From an uncultured Colwellia sp. (GTDB lineage: Bacteria; Pseudomonadota; Gammaproteobacteria; Enterobacterales; Alteromonadaceae), in contig CAJXQI010000022.1 in the NCBI GenBank assembly GCA_913058395.1, forward strand, positions 17,449-81,448: a DNA stretch of 64,000 nucleotides, read 5' to 3'. The notes beneath the pieces are model-generated. The model saw nothing but the letters and a program-made list of their open reading frames with translations. It did no database searches and was not told where the DNA came from. This document shows positions 29,406 through 38,367 of this stretch, piece after piece; the stretch's first letter is position 1; each line of letters begins with the position of its first letter. The translations under genes and the position numbers were made by a program.

Positions 29406-30092
29406 ATGGCTGGTGTCAATAAAGTAATAATTTTAGGTAACTTAGGGAAAGACCCTGAAGTTCGTTTCATGCCTAACGGTGGTGGTGTTGCTAACCTCAC
29501 TATTGCAACTTCTGAAAGTTGGAAAGACAAGCAAACGGGTGAACAAAAAGAAAAAACTGAATGGCACCGTGTAGTTATGTTCGGTAAGTTAGCTGAAATT
29601 GCTGGCGAATACTTGAAGAAAGGTTCTAAAGTTTACATTGAAGGTGCTTTGCAAACACGTAAATGGCAAAACGCACAAGGCCAAGACCAATATACAACTG
29701 AAATTGTTGTTCAAGGTTTTAACGGCACAATGCAAATGTTAGATTCACGTGGCGGTAGCGGTGCTCAAGCTGGTGGCGGTTTCCAACAGCAGTCTTCTTC
29801 ACAGCAAGGCGGTGGTTTCCAGCAACAGTCTGCTCCACAACAAGGCGGTGGTTTCCAGCAACAAGCTGCTCCACAGCAAGCTTACAATAAGCCAGCACAG
29901 CAATCAGGTGGCTTTCAACAGCAATCTGCACCACAACAAGGTGGCGGTTTCCAACAGCAATCTGCACCACAGCAAGGTGGCGGTTTCCAACAGCAGTCTG
30001 CTCCACAGCAAGGCGGTTACCAGCAACAAAATGCGCCTAAGGTAAACCCACAAGAGCCAACGATTGATTTTGATGACGATATTCCGTTCTAG
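29406..30092 (+). CDS. ssb: Single-stranded DNA-binding protein
   Basis: A 228-residue SSB. The OB fold covers residues 1 to about 112 ([60 protein letters not shown]). The linker is a long Gly/Gln repeat (units of [12 protein letters not shown]), and the protein ends in the acidic interaction tip FDDDIPF that recruits repair and replication partners. ATG 29406 has AGGA 8 bases upstream; an apparent TTG start at 29400 is rejected. Confidence 0.95.
   Translation: MAGVNKVIILGNLGKDPEVRFMPNGGGVANLTIATSESWKDKQTGEQKEKTEWHRVVMFGKLAEIAGEYLKKGSKVYIEGALQTRKWQNAQGQDQYTTEIVVQGFNGTMQMLDSRGGSGAQAGGGFQQQSSSQQGGGFQQQSAPQQGGGFQQQAAPQQAYNKPAQQSGGFQQQSAPQQGGGFQQQSAPQQGGGFQQQSAPQQGGYQQQNAPKVNPQEPTIDFDDDIPF
29772..30038 (+). 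repeat. Coding tandem repeats in the ssb linker
   Basis: About seven imperfect units of 36 bases encode [12 protein letters not shown] or close variants, broken once by a YNKPAQQ segment. Repeats this similar at DNA level can change copy number by slippage or recombination. Confidence 0.8.
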
Positions 30093-30140
30093 GCTTACGG
30101 TTGTCTTTTTTGTAAAGACAGTTTAGCCTGATTAATATAT

Positions 30141-30167
30141 AGCCTCGTGTTTACGGGGCTTTTTTAT
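30141..30167 (+). terminator. Intrinsic terminator of ssb
   Basis: AGCCTCGT (30141-30148) and ACGGGGCT (30153-30160) pair with one T-G pair, then a T tract. Confidence 0.82.
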
Positions 30168-30208
30168 ATTTTTTAAAACCTTTGCTTGATTGAAAAGTAG
30201 ATGATTCA

Positions 30209-31633
30209 TCAACCTCTAGCCATCGAATTGTGAATTAACTGAGCGAGCTTCTTTATTGCTCTCTCTTCTACCGCAAAGCATTCGAATGAGGAGTTTATAC
30301 GAAAACAATGGTTAAACTTCTTACTCACCGAAAACATTTTCCCCGGGGAAATGCTTATATTTTCTTTCAAGGCTTGATGATACAAATCCATAGCGTCGAT
30401 ATTTTCTGGCAACTCAAGCCATAAAAAATAGCCACCTTCTGAATAATTCACATTAACGGTAGCTGGCAGGTAAGTTCGTAGCATTTGCCACGTAGCGAAC
30501 TTTCTCTGTTCTAGTTTTCTGCGCATCTGACGCAAATGATTTTCGTAATTGCGAGTAGAGAGGTATTTAGTTAGTGCCAATTGAATTGGCGCACTGGCCG
30601 ATAATGTACTCATTAATTGAAGTTTTTGGATCGGCAGTGCCATTTTTCCTGCCGCTACCCAGCCAATACGGAACCCGGCGACTAAAGTTTTAGAAAAAGA
30701 TGAGCAGTGCATTGTCATCCCTTGTTTGTCAAAGGCTTTTGCCGGTAATGGTTTTTTGCTACCGAAATACAATTCGCTATAAACATCATCTTCAATTAAG
30801 TAGACGTTGTGCTCAGCTAATAATTCTATCAACTGTGCTTTTTTCTCATCTGATAAGGTGCAACCCAATGGGTTTTGGTGGTTAGTCATTAACCAGCAAG
30901 CTTTGACTGGGTGGGATTGTAGAGCCTCTTTTAATGAACCTAGGTCGATGCCATCTCTTGGATGAGTGCTGACAGACAGTGCTCGCAAGTTCAATCTTTG
31001 TAGAGATTGTAGTGCACCGTAGAAAGTTGGAGACTCCACAATAACCCAGTCACCGGGTTGGGTAACGGCTTGAAGACTTAAATTCAAAGCTTCTAGCGCA
31101 CCAGCTGTGATAACAATTTCATCGGGATGAACATTTATGCCTTGCGCTGCATAACGCTTAGAAATTATTTTCCGTAAATCTTTATTGCCTGGCGGTAGGT
31201 TATCTAAAGCACTTGATGTTGGCATTGTCTTCGCTGCTGCCATCAGTGACTTATTGACTTGCAGGCGAGGGTATAACGTTGGATCAGGGTAAACTGAGCC
31301 AAAGTCGACAATATTTGGTGTTCGGCTCGCTTGTAAAACATCAAAAATTAAATCATTAATATCAACATTTTCAGTGGTATGAATGGCGGTATCTGAATGA
31401 TTTTGCTTTGCATTGGCGTATTGAATCTTTGGCGCAACAAAATACCCTGAACGGGCATGCGAAACGATCCAACCTTGGCTTTCTAATATCTGGTAGGCAT
31501 TTAATATCGTCATTAAGCTCATGTCTGAGGTTTCAGCTTGCTTTCGCAATGAAGGGAGTTTATCGCCGACCGCCCAAATTTCGCATTGAATTTGATGCCG
31601 AATTTGTTCTACTAAAATGTCATATTTTGCCAA
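30209..31633 (-). CDS. MocR-type regulator: GntR winged helix fused to PLP aminotransferase domain
   Basis: A 474-residue protein. Residues about 5-70 form a GntR helix-turn-helix (YDILVEQIRHQIQ, GDKLPSLRKQAETSDMSLMT, ILNAYQILESQGWI). The rest is a class I aminotransferase fold with the PLP lysine in SSFSKTLVAGFRIGW. MocR/PdxR proteins use PLP as a signal and often regulate a divergent gene; the divergent gene here is alternative oxidase, 374 bases away, but no functional link is shown. Confidence 0.88.
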   Translation of the reverse strand: MAKYDILVEQIRHQIQCEIWAVGDKLPSLRKQAETSDMSLMTILNAYQILESQGWIVSHARSGYFVAPKIQYANAKQNHSDTAIHTTENVDINDLIFDVLQASRTPNIVDFGSVYPDPTLYPRLQVNKSLMAAAKTMPTSSALDNLPPGNKDLRKIISKRYAAQGINVHPDEIVITAGALEALNLSLQAVTQPGDWVIVESPTFYGALQSLQRLNLRALSVSTHPRDGIDLGSLKEALQSHPVKACWLMTNHQNPLGCTLSDEKKAQLIELLAEHNVYLIEDDVYSELYFGSKKPLPAKAFDKQGMTMHCSSFSKTLVAGFRIGWVAAGKMALPIQKLQLMSTLSASAPIQLALTKYLSTRNYENHLRQMRRKLEQRKFATWQMLRTYLPATVNVNYSEGGYFLWLELPENIDAMDLYHQALKENISISPGKMFSVSKKFNHCFRINSSFECFAVEERAIKKLAQLIHNSMARG

Positions 31634-32007
31634 TGAAATAACACCTTTTTCATCTTACATTTCGCTAACAAACTATAGCATAAACCCAATCTGTTATATC
31701 TAAAAACTACATTTCTGTATCTATTATAAATTCTATTCAGTTTTATAATATTGCCAGTTTCTCAGCATGGCAGAGAAACAAAAAAATTTTAATAGAAATG
31801 TATCGAACCTATTGGTTTTAAATACAACAATTAGCATGTATGAAATCGTTTAAGTAGCTTAATAAATACAGTGTAGTGACCCTACTTATAAATTGTGGGA
31901 ATTGTTTATTTAGGCATTCGTTAATATCGCTGAGAATCAGCCTTAAACTTATCAAAACTTAAGCAATATGTTGATGTTACTACCATTTGAAATTAAAAGG
32001 GTTAGAC
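31634..32007. other. Divergent intergenic region MocR regulator / alternative oxidase
   Basis: About 374 AT-rich bases without a gene. It holds the promoters of both neighbours. CTTAAACTTATCAA near 31942 resembles an FNR-type box in only 7 of 10 positions; no convincing NsrR, NorR or FNR site was found by eye. Confidence 0.4.
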
Positions 32008-32643
32008 ATGTCAAACTTTGAACTGAAACATAAAACCGCCTCGAAACTTTCTGAGCATATTGCTTACAAAATAACGCAGTGCCTCAAATTTCTTTTAAAC
32101 ATTTTTTATGGAAAAAAATACGCTAAACGTGCCGTGATTTTGGAAACGATTGCCGCCGTACCTGGCATGGTAGCTGGTATGTTTAATCATTTAAAAGCAC
32201 TGCGACGCATGAAAGATGATGAAGGGTGGATACGTGAATTATTAGACGAAGCAGAAAATGAAAGAATGCACCTGATGATATTTTTAGATATTGCTAAACC
32301 AAGCTGGATTGAACGAACGTTAGTATTACTTGGCCAAGGTGTTTTCATTCTTGTTTATAGCCTAATTTATGTGTTGTCTTCAAAAATTGCGCACCGCGTA
32401 GTCGGTTATTTTGAAGAGGAAGCTTGTAAAAGTTACACAGAATACTTGAGTAAAATTGATACAGGTGAAGTCGACAATGTTACTGCACCTAAAATTGCTG
32501 TCGACTATTACAAATTACCGTCTGATGCGATGCTACGAGATGTTATTTTGCGAATTCGTGATGATGAAGCTAACCACCGTGATCGTAATCATTCATTTGC
32601 TGATGCTTATGAAAGCAAAAAGCTGCCAGCACATCAACACTAA
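32008..32643 (+). CDS. aox: Alternative oxidase (AOX)
   Basis: A 211-residue di-iron ubiquinol oxidase. All ligand motifs are present in order: LETIAAVPGMV, ENERMHL, YFEEEACKSYTEY and RDDEANHRDRNH, with the membrane-associated hydrophobic patch VLLGQGVFILVYSLIYVL in the middle. AOX reduces oxygen without pumping protons and is insensitive to cyanide and nitric oxide. ATG 32008 has AAGGG upstream; a TTG extension to 31987 is unlikely. It is followed on the same strand by NorE- and NorF-like genes, suggesting a role under nitrosative or low-oxygen stress. Confidence 0.93.
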   Translation: MSNFELKHKTASKLSEHIAYKITQCLKFLLNIFYGKKYAKRAVILETIAAVPGMVAGMFNHLKALRRMKDDEGWIRELLDEAENERMHLMIFLDIAKPSWIERTLVLLGQGVFILVYSLIYVLSSKIAHRVVGYFEEEACKSYTEYLSKIDTGEVDNVTAPKIAVDYYKLPSDAMLRDVILRIRDDEANHRDRNHSFADAYESKKLPAHQH

Positions 32644-33043
32644 ATTTTTAAGCGATTAGTAGCAGCTGTACAGCATTAACTATTTGCTTTTTAGCTACGG
32701 CTGCCAGTAAGAGCAATTCTTTTAACAATATTGATGTTCACAGGAGTATTAATAAATCATTCATCAGCATTAAAGCGGGAATTGATTTATATCACTTAAA
32801 ATTTTCATTAATTCTGTAAGCTATCGGCATGATATTGGGTTGTTTATTAATTTTGCACATAGCCCCGTAGGCAATAACAATTTACTTAATGAGAGCTCTA
32901 TTTCAGCTGGCAATTGTAAGCTTAATTTTTACTGTTTTAGTGAACACTATGTTGATGAAATTTTCGGTGTAAGTACGCTTTTGAACTAGTCTTAACTAAA
33001 TAGTATTAACGCTGATTTTAGCGATAATTTGAATAAGGTTGAT
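32644..33043. other. Intergenic region aox / norE
   Basis: Four hundred bases without a convincing gene. It carries the FNR/DNR-type box at 32782-32795 and leaves about 215 bases of likely untranslated leader before norE. No other repeat or RNA structure stands out. Confidence 0.5.
32782..32795 (+). promoter_or_regulatory. FNR/DNR-type box upstream of the norE-like gene
   Basis: TTGATTTATATCAC matches TTGAT-N4-ATCAA in 9 of 10 conserved positions. It lies in the aox-norE intergenic region about 250 bases before norE, so it suggests anaerobic or NO-responsive control of norEF independent of the aox promoter. Confidence 0.6.
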
Positions 33044-33661
33044 ATGAACACTTCATCACCAAATAAGTCACTGGGCATTTTTCCTCACTCGTGGAGTGAA
33101 GAAAGTGCAGGTAGAATTCCGGGTAATATTCCGATTTGGGTCGGTATATTATCTGAGTTAACTGAGTTTGCGATATTTTTCGTCGCTTACTTTATTGCCA
33201 AATATCATTATCCCGAAGTGTTTGCCACAGGGCCACAAGGCTTGAGTACCAGTTTAGGTGTTGCAAATACTATCATTTTACTATCGAGTAGTTACTTTAT
33301 GGCAAAAGCCATGATGAATATTCGACTCGATAATCGTATTAAGTGTGAACGTTATTTATGGCTAGCCGTTAGCTGTGGTGCTTTCTATCTGATCATTAAA
33401 ACTTGGGAATTCTATTGGAATAACCTACAAGGGTTAAGTACCAGCACTAATGAGTTTTATACCGTTTATTACTATATGACTTTTAACCACTTTTTACATG
33501 TCGGCTGGGCGTCTTGCGCTATTTTATGGGTTATCTTTCGTTTACGTTCTGGTGAGTATTCAGCTGCTGAACACAGTGGTCTTGAAGCCTTAGCGGTTTA
33601 TTGGCACATGATTGATTTAATGTGGATTTTAATCTTCCCATTACTTTACGTGTTACGTTAG
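33044..33661 (+). CDS. norE: Cytochrome c oxidase subunit III-like protein, NorE family
   Basis: A 205-residue protein with five helices. RIPGNIPIWVGILSELTEFA and the C-terminal ALAVYWHMIDLMWILIFPLL are hallmarks of the CoxIII/NorE family. NorE is an accessory protein for nitric oxide reductase activity in denitrifiers; no norB or norC is in the window. ATG 33044 has AAGG 5 bases upstream. A 84-residue subunit IV-like gene follows by 8 bases. Confidence 0.85.
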   Translation: MNTSSPNKSLGIFPHSWSEESAGRIPGNIPIWVGILSELTEFAIFFVAYFIAKYHYPEVFATGPQGLSTSLGVANTIILLSSSYFMAKAMMNIRLDNRIKCERYLWLAVSCGAFYLIIKTWEFYWNNLQGLSTSTNEFYTVYYYMTFNHFLHVGWASCAILWVIFRLRSGEYSAAEHSGLEALAVYWHMIDLMWILIFPLLYVLR

Positions 33662-33669
33662 AGGTTACT

Positions 33670-33924
33670 ATGAAAAAATTTACAAAATTAGAATGGTTTT
33701 GGGCAATATTGATATTCATTACGCTATTTAATACCTTCTTGGGTGAGCAGTTTGAGTCGACGGCGCTAGTTAGCATTATTGTTGCTTTAACGGTAATGTA
33801 TAAAGGTATTACCGTTATCGATCATTTTATGGAATTAAAGCATGCCAATAGAAACTTACGCTGGCTAATGAGGATGTATTTAATCATATTTCCGTCATTG
33901 ATTATTGCAACGGTGTTTTTCTAG
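33670..33924 (+). CDS. norF: Cytochrome c oxidase subunit IV-like protein, NorF-like
   Basis: An 84-residue protein with two to three helices (WFWAILIFITLFNTFLG, TALVSIIVALTVMYKGITVI, MYLIIFPSLIIATVFF) and the segment DHFMELKHANRNLRWLM typical of prokaryotic subunit IV/NorF proteins. ATG 33670 has GAGG directly upstream, giving tight coupling to norE; the longer in-frame extension to 33622 overlaps norE and is rejected. Confidence 0.75.
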   Translation: MKKFTKLEWFWAILIFITLFNTFLGEQFESTALVSIIVALTVMYKGITVIDHFMELKHANRNLRWLMRMYLIIFPSLIIATVFF

Positions 33925-33962
33925 GGTAAGAGCAGACCCTAATATTGAGATTTGATGGTTAC

Positions 33963-34004
33963 ATAGCCAAACATACTGAAAGTGACTTTAAGTTGTTTGG
34001 CTAT
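33963..34004 (+). terminator. Hairpin after norF
   Basis: ATAGCCAAACA (33963-33973) pairs perfectly with TGTTTGGCTAT (33994-34004), and the loop contains a further AAAGT/ACTTT pair. An AT-rich tail follows. Probable terminator of norEF. Confidence 0.6.
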
Positions 34005-34044
34005 AAATATCTTAATTTAAGCAATCGAAAAAAGGTGGCTACCA

Positions 34045-34413
34045 GTGAACTTACAAGCACGGATTCAAAGTAAAGAACAAATCAATCAGGCCTCAGTTAT
34101 CGCCCTATGGTCGATACTCAACTTAACCTTTTTGCCAGGACTGGCATTTATTATATTGCTGATGAAGCTGAATACATGTCAAGCCAATAGCTTGTCTGAA
34201 TATCACTTAAAATTTGCTATCAAGTTAAATTTGATTGCGGCAGGTGCTTTGATAGTTGTTAGTATTTTGATGATACTTTTAGGTGGCTTTAATTCAGGCT
34301 GGACTTGGGTATTTGTTATCACTTATTTTGTATTGGTTCACACCATTTTTATTGTTTTAGCGGTATGGGCGCTGATTCGTTCGTGGTCAGGTAATAAGGT
34401 CTTTAAACAGTAA
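34045..34413 (+). CDS. Small membrane protein downstream of norEF
   Basis: A 122-residue protein with three helices (ALWSILNLTFLPGLAFIILL, LIAAGALIVVSILMILLGG, WVFVITYFVLVHTIFIVLAV). GTG 34045 is supported by AAGGTGG 7 bases upstream. The segment SEYHLKFAIKLNLIAAG resembles small DUF4870-like proteins, but I do not assign it. Position after norEF on the same strand suggests, but does not prove, a respiratory role. Confidence 0.7.
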   Translation: MNLQARIQSKEQINQASVIALWSILNLTFLPGLAFIILLMKLNTCQANSLSEYHLKFAIKLNLIAAGALIVVSILMILLGGFNSGWTWVFVITYFVLVHTIFIVLAVWALIRSWSGNKVFKQ

Positions 34414-34651
34414 GGTTACACTTTTAAAAGCTAAGTCTCTGTAATATAGATGGTAAGTATTAATTGCACTATAATTTTACCTAATTCAATAAGAGAATGT
34501 GAATGAAAGATATATCAGGCATTGCGACTAATGTTTCTGGCTTAGTTTTGGCTGTGTTTTCTAACCTCTTTTCATATTAATATTCTTCCAACTTAATAAA
34601 TTACTTTGCAGATTATCCTTTAAAGTAAACCCTTCCAATTGTTTATATTGC

Positions 34652-35848
34652 TTAAAAGCTCAATAAGAAACCGATAACAAAAGAATTAGTAACATCGACA
34701 AAGAATGCAGCGACTAATGGTAAAATAATAAATGCCATTGGCGCTGGGCCGTGGGCTTTTGTTACTGCCGTCATGTTAGCTATTGCCGTTGGTGTTGCAC
34801 CTAACGCGAAGCCGCCAAAACCTGCACTTAGTACCGCAGCTTGATAATTCTTGCCCATTAATGGAAATAATATCAGTAGAATAAAAGCGACAGCCGCTAA
34901 GGTTTGTAGAGTTAATATGATTAATAAAGGCCCTGCAAGGCTAGCAATTGTCCATAACTGCATACTCATTAACGACATGGTTAAAAATAAGCTCAATGAA
35001 AAATCGGAAACAATGGCTAATGAGCGTGTGCGGGCTGGCCACGCAACTTTAGGGAATAGCGCCATAATGTTTGATAGCACGATACCTGTCAGTAAACAGG
35101 TAACAAATAATGGTAATTTAAAGCCAAGTTCAGTAATGATGTTATTGAGTAAATAGCCAATAATGATGCAAATATGCAGCACTAAAATGACTGACATAAA
35201 ATTGAGGTGGTTAAAGGTTTCCGTTTTAACTTTGTCGTATGCAATACCGACCGAAGGATCAGATTTTTTAGTATTTGATAACTGATTTTTAGTTAATAGA
35301 AATTTAGCGATTGGACCGCCAATTAAGCTGGCGATAACTAAGCCTAATGTCGCACTAGCAACGCCAATTTCTAATGCGTTTTCAATGCCTAGGTTTTTAA
35401 TTTCTGGCGCCCAAGCTATCGCGGTGCCATGACCACCAATAAGCGATGCAGAGCCAGCCAATACGCCAATACTTAATGGTAAGCCCAAGAACTTAGCTGT
35501 GCCCATACCAACCAAATTTTGCACAACAATAAAGCTAAGTGTCAGTAAAAGTAGTATGAACAAAGGTTTACCACCTTTTACTAAGTCAGAAAACCGCGCG
35601 TTTAAACCAATAGCAGTGAAAAAATACACCAGTAGGCGATCACGGGTTGATAGGTCAAAGCCAATTTCAATGCCGCTAAATATATAAAAACCATAAATAA
35701 TTAATGCTGCTAGTAAGCCGCCAATCACTGGCTCTGGGATATTATATTCTTGCAGTGTTTTAAAGCGTTTAGTCAGCGTAACCCCGATGAAGAAAACAAT
35801 GATGCCGATGGTGTAAGATAAAAAGCTGTCGATGGAAATGTTAGTCAT
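34652..35848 (-). CDS. gltS: Sodium/glutamate symporter GltS
   Basis: A 398-residue membrane protein with two inverted halves of about five helices, each with a Gly-rich loop: GVLAGSASLIGGHGTAIAWA in the first and AGFGGFALGATPTAIANM in the second. These are the reentrant-loop motifs of the GltS family, which imports glutamate with sodium. ATG 35848 overlaps the last 8 bases of the upstream potassium-channel gene, so translation is probably coupled. A longer in-frame extension to 35893 is not used. Confidence 0.92.
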   Translation of the reverse strand: MTNISIDSFLSYTIGIIVFFIGVTLTKRFKTLQEYNIPEPVIGGLLAALIIYGFYIFSGIEIGFDLSTRDRLLVYFFTAIGLNARFSDLVKGGKPLFILLLLTLSFIVVQNLVGMGTAKFLGLPLSIGVLAGSASLIGGHGTAIAWAPEIKNLGIENALEIGVASATLGLVIASLIGGPIAKFLLTKNQLSNTKKSDPSVGIAYDKVKTETFNHLNFMSVILVLHICIIIGYLLNNIITELGFKLPLFVTCLLTGIVLSNIMALFPKVAWPARTRSLAIVSDFSLSLFLTMSLMSMQLWTIASLAGPLLIILTLQTLAAVAFILLILFPLMGKNYQAAVLSAGFGGFALGATPTAIANMTAVTKAHGPAPMAFIILPLVAAFFVDVTNSFVIGFLLSF

Positions 35849-36281
35849 GCGAAATTCCGTGTTGTGCGGCTCTAATACGAGCAATAGCTTCAACCAGTAC
35901 TGCAGTATTTAAACCAACAATAATTAAGCCATTAACTGCTGTTAAGCTGCCCAATAAGCGCCATTGTGCATCTAAAACAATGTCGCCATACCCTAGAGTA
36001 GAAAAGGTAACAATTGAAAAATACAACGCAGGTTCTAGATGGTTAAAAACCCCGATGAGTAGATAAACCCATGCCCATAAGGCCGCGCTAACGCTAAGTC
36101 CGGCAACCAACCAAAGCACCATAGCACTTAGTACTGTAATGGTTTTAATTTGAATTGGTGGTCTTGAAAGCCAGCTAGTCATATGTTGTAAGGAATGGGT
36201 TAATGTGCTGATGAAAGCAACTTGAATAATGACAGTGCCAACAATGAGTAAAGAACCGTAAATTAACTGGGTAATAATCAC
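35841..36281 (-). CDS. Small potassium channel-like protein (ion channel 2 family)
   Basis: A 146-residue membrane protein with about four helices and a pore loop ending YFSIVTFSTLGYGDIVL. The selectivity filter reads TLGYGD rather than the usual TVGYGD. The C-terminus is short with no RCK/TrkA nucleotide-binding domain. The gene overlaps gltS by 8 bases, so channel and glutamate carrier are made together, perhaps balancing charge during glutamate uptake or osmotic adaptation (inference). Confidence 0.85.
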   Translation of the reverse strand: MIITQLIYGSLLIVGTVIIQVAFISTLTHSLQHMTSWLSRPPIQIKTITVLSAMVLWLVAGLSVSAALWAWVYLLIGVFNHLEPALYFSIVTFSTLGYGDIVLDAQWRLLGSLTAVNGLIIVGLNTAVLVEAIARIRAAQHGISHD

Positions 36282-36514
36282 GATAATAATCCAATATTCT
36301 ATAGCTTAATAGAGATATTTAATCATCAAACTTATTGTCTTTTAAGTCAATCATTGTTCTTGTTATTAAGGACTTAACGTGGTGATTACTGTGTTTAATC
36401 AAGTTCTATTTTGCGTAAAGCTGAATATTGTTTAGGACGTTGATGCAATGAAAAAACTGATGAGTTGAATCGGCATTTTTTTAGGGGGCGGGAAAATGTA
36501 AGGTTGACGCACTA

Positions 36515-36910
36515 CTAAGTTAATTTAGTTCTCAACCATGCTTTTGCGCTCTCTGTTGATTCGAAATTTTGGTTGGCCAAGTTAGCTTGATCATAAATTT
36601 TTTTAAAAACGCTTTGTGTAATTGGTGCCGCATTGCTTAATGCAGAGTTGAGGGCTAGCGCTTTAGTTGGTCCTTTTCTAACAAGGTTTAGGTGGTAGTC
36701 TAAGCCTTCTTGCGTGGCAAAAGAGTCGCCTTTAAGCACAAGTAAAATTGCAAAATTATAGAAGTCGACGTCTCGTAAAATAATCTCTGATAAGTCACGG
36801 TGCATTTGCTGAAAAAATTCTAAATTCCACGGCCCTGTCGCATCGATGATAATAATATTATCTTCAACGGTGAAGTTGCATTTTCCGTGTGCGATGAACT
36901 CTGCTTTCAC
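36515..36910 (-). CDS. STAS/SpoIIAA-like domain protein of unknown function
   Basis: A 131-residue soluble protein. The pattern AHGKCNFTVEDNIIIIDATG, GPWNLEFFQQMHRDLSEII and FAILLVLKGDSFATQEGL suggests the SpoIIAA-like or STAS alpha/beta fold seen in small gammaproteobacterial proteins; this is an impression from pattern only. It ends 233 bases before the channel gene and lies 21 bases downstream of yfcH on the same strand. Confidence 0.6.
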   Translation of the reverse strand: MKAEFIAHGKCNFTVEDNIIIIDATGPWNLEFFQQMHRDLSEIILRDVDFYNFAILLVLKGDSFATQEGLDYHLNLVRKGPTKALALNSALSNAAPITQSVFKKIYDQANLANQNFESTESAKAWLRTKLT

Positions 36911-36931
36911 ATATTCTCCCGAGGCGTTTAT

Positions 36932-37828
36932 TTATACTTTAATTAATAGTTGTTTTAACGCTATATGTAAAGAAGGGTATTGAAATTTAAAGTGATTATC
37001 GAGCAATTTTTGTGGAATAATATTTTGACCAAATAATACTAAATCGGCCGATTCACCCATAATTAAACGAAGTATAACAGCAGGCACTCGAAATATGCAG
37101 GGACGATGGAGTACTGCGCTTAATGTTTGAGAAAATTCTTGATTAGTGACAGGCATTGGAGCGGTGGCATTGATTGCCCCCGACAATGACGGTTGATATA
37201 TAGCAGCCAAAATTATTGCCACCATATCGTCAATATGAATCCATGACATATATTGTTGACCACTTGCAATCGGTCCGCCTAGGCCTAACTTAAAGGCAGG
37301 CAACATTTTTTTTAATGCGCCGCCATTATCGGCTAACACGATACCAGTACGTAATAAGCATACTCGGGTTTTATCTGAACTGGCTTGTTGAGCTATGCTC
37401 TCCCATTTTTGACAGATTTGATGGCTAAATTCGTGGTTGATATCTTGGCAGCTTTCGTCAATAGCGTTTTCATTTTGTCGACCATAAAAACCAATAGCAC
37501 TGCCGGATACAAAACAATGTGGTGGTGTATTAGCAGCTTGTATTTTCTCGACAAGATTTTGTGTAATCAGCCAACGGCTTTGGCAAATACGTGCTTTTTG
37601 TGCGGTAGACCAACGTTTATCAACAATAGCCTCACCCGCTAAGTTAACTACAACATCAAGGGTATTAAAATCAACTTGCTCAAGAGAGCTTACTAACGCT
37701 ATGCCTTTGGGTAATAGTTTTGCTGTTTTTTCAAGGTTACGAGTAAGTACAATAATACGATCGGCATGTAAGGCCTTAATAAGTGCTTGCCCGATAAGAC
37801 CACTGCCACCGGTGATAAGAATATTCAT
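36932..37828 (-). CDS. yfcH: TIGR01777 family NAD(P)-dependent epimerase, YfcH-like
   Basis: A 298-residue short-chain-dehydrogenase-like protein with N-terminal MNILITGGSGLIGQALIKAL, VVNLAGEAIVDKRW, SGSAIGFYGRQ, LLRTGIVLADNGGAL and MSWIHIDDMVAIIL, the signature series of the TIGR01777/YfcH family. Substrate unknown. ATG 37828 is preceded by GGGGGAA; an in-frame extension to 37909 is rejected. Confidence 0.9.
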   Translation of the reverse strand: MNILITGGSGLIGQALIKALHADRIIVLTRNLEKTAKLLPKGIALVSSLEQVDFNTLDVVVNLAGEAIVDKRWSTAQKARICQSRWLITQNLVEKIQAANTPPHCFVSGSAIGFYGRQNENAIDESCQDINHEFSHQICQKWESIAQQASSDKTRVCLLRTGIVLADNGGALKKMLPAFKLGLGGPIASGQQYMSWIHIDDMVAIILAAIYQPSLSGAINATAPMPVTNQEFSQTLSAVLHRPCIFRVPAVILRLIMGESADLVLFGQNIIPQKLLDNHFKFQYPSLHIALKQLLIKV

Positions 37829-37955
37829 ACTTCCCCCATTTTTTAGATTTTTTTTCTGTGGATATGAATTAATACCTAACGATTGAATACTTGGATCACT
37901 ATTTAGCATAGCTTAAGGTGATGAATTACCGTGAAACAGTAAATATTTTGCAATA

Positions 37956-37976
37956 AAAAAGCTCCCGTAGGAGCTA
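37956..37976 (-). terminator. Intrinsic terminator of the 63-residue protein gene
   Basis: AGCTCC (37960-37965) and GGAGCT (37970-37975) with a 4-base loop, followed on the minus strand by a T run. Confidence 0.85.
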
Positions 37977-38007
37977 ATTTATACTAAATATGTTGATATG
38001 ATGAAGC

Positions 38008-38199
38008 TTAGTAGTAGGTGTCTTCTTTGTTGTGCGCTTGAGGATCTTCAACGATCTCTTCAAATCCAACTTCAAAACTATTATTGTTATCAGTATTCGC
38101 CATATAAATAGTACGGGTTGAACCGTCTATCCAAGTAACGGTGCCGCTACCTTTTTTGCTGCCGCATTTCATACCAATATGAATATCGTTAAATTCCAT
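38008..38199 (-). CDS. Conserved small hypothetical protein (63 residues)
   Basis: A compact protein: MEFNDIHIGMKCGSKKGSG, TVTWIDGSTRTIYMANTD and an acidic C-terminus (FEEIVEDPQ). It has a strong GGAGG ribosome site and its own intrinsic terminator, good signs of a real monocistronic gene. The short beta-rich start suggests a small barrel-type fold; family not recognised. Confidence 0.78.
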   Translation of the reverse strand: MEFNDIHIGMKCGSKKGSGTVTWIDGSTRTIYMANTDNNNSFEVGFEEIVEDPQAHNKEDTYY

Positions 38200-38367
38200 T
38201 GCTTCCTCCTCAATTGTTGTCGATTATCGAATCTGTTATTCGATTAAGCAAACTACATATACTTAGAAACTCTTCAGCTTGAATAGTTCAAATATTCTGC
38301 ATTTTCTGTGCTTTTTTTCGACTGGACGGTTTATTATAAAGAGAAAATTATTCAAATCTAGTGATTT

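Noticed and set aside
29719..30045. Overlapping open frames on both strands across the ssb linker
   Set aside because: They are by-products of the Gln/Gly codon repeats and have no independent start signals or homology.
31942..31955. FNR-type box upstream of alternative oxidase
   Set aside because: Only about 7 of 10 conserved positions agree; too weak in AT-rich DNA.
34503..34580. 25-codon open frame after the small membrane protein gene
   Set aside because: Very short with only a weak ribosome site and no recognisable product; not enough to call a gene.
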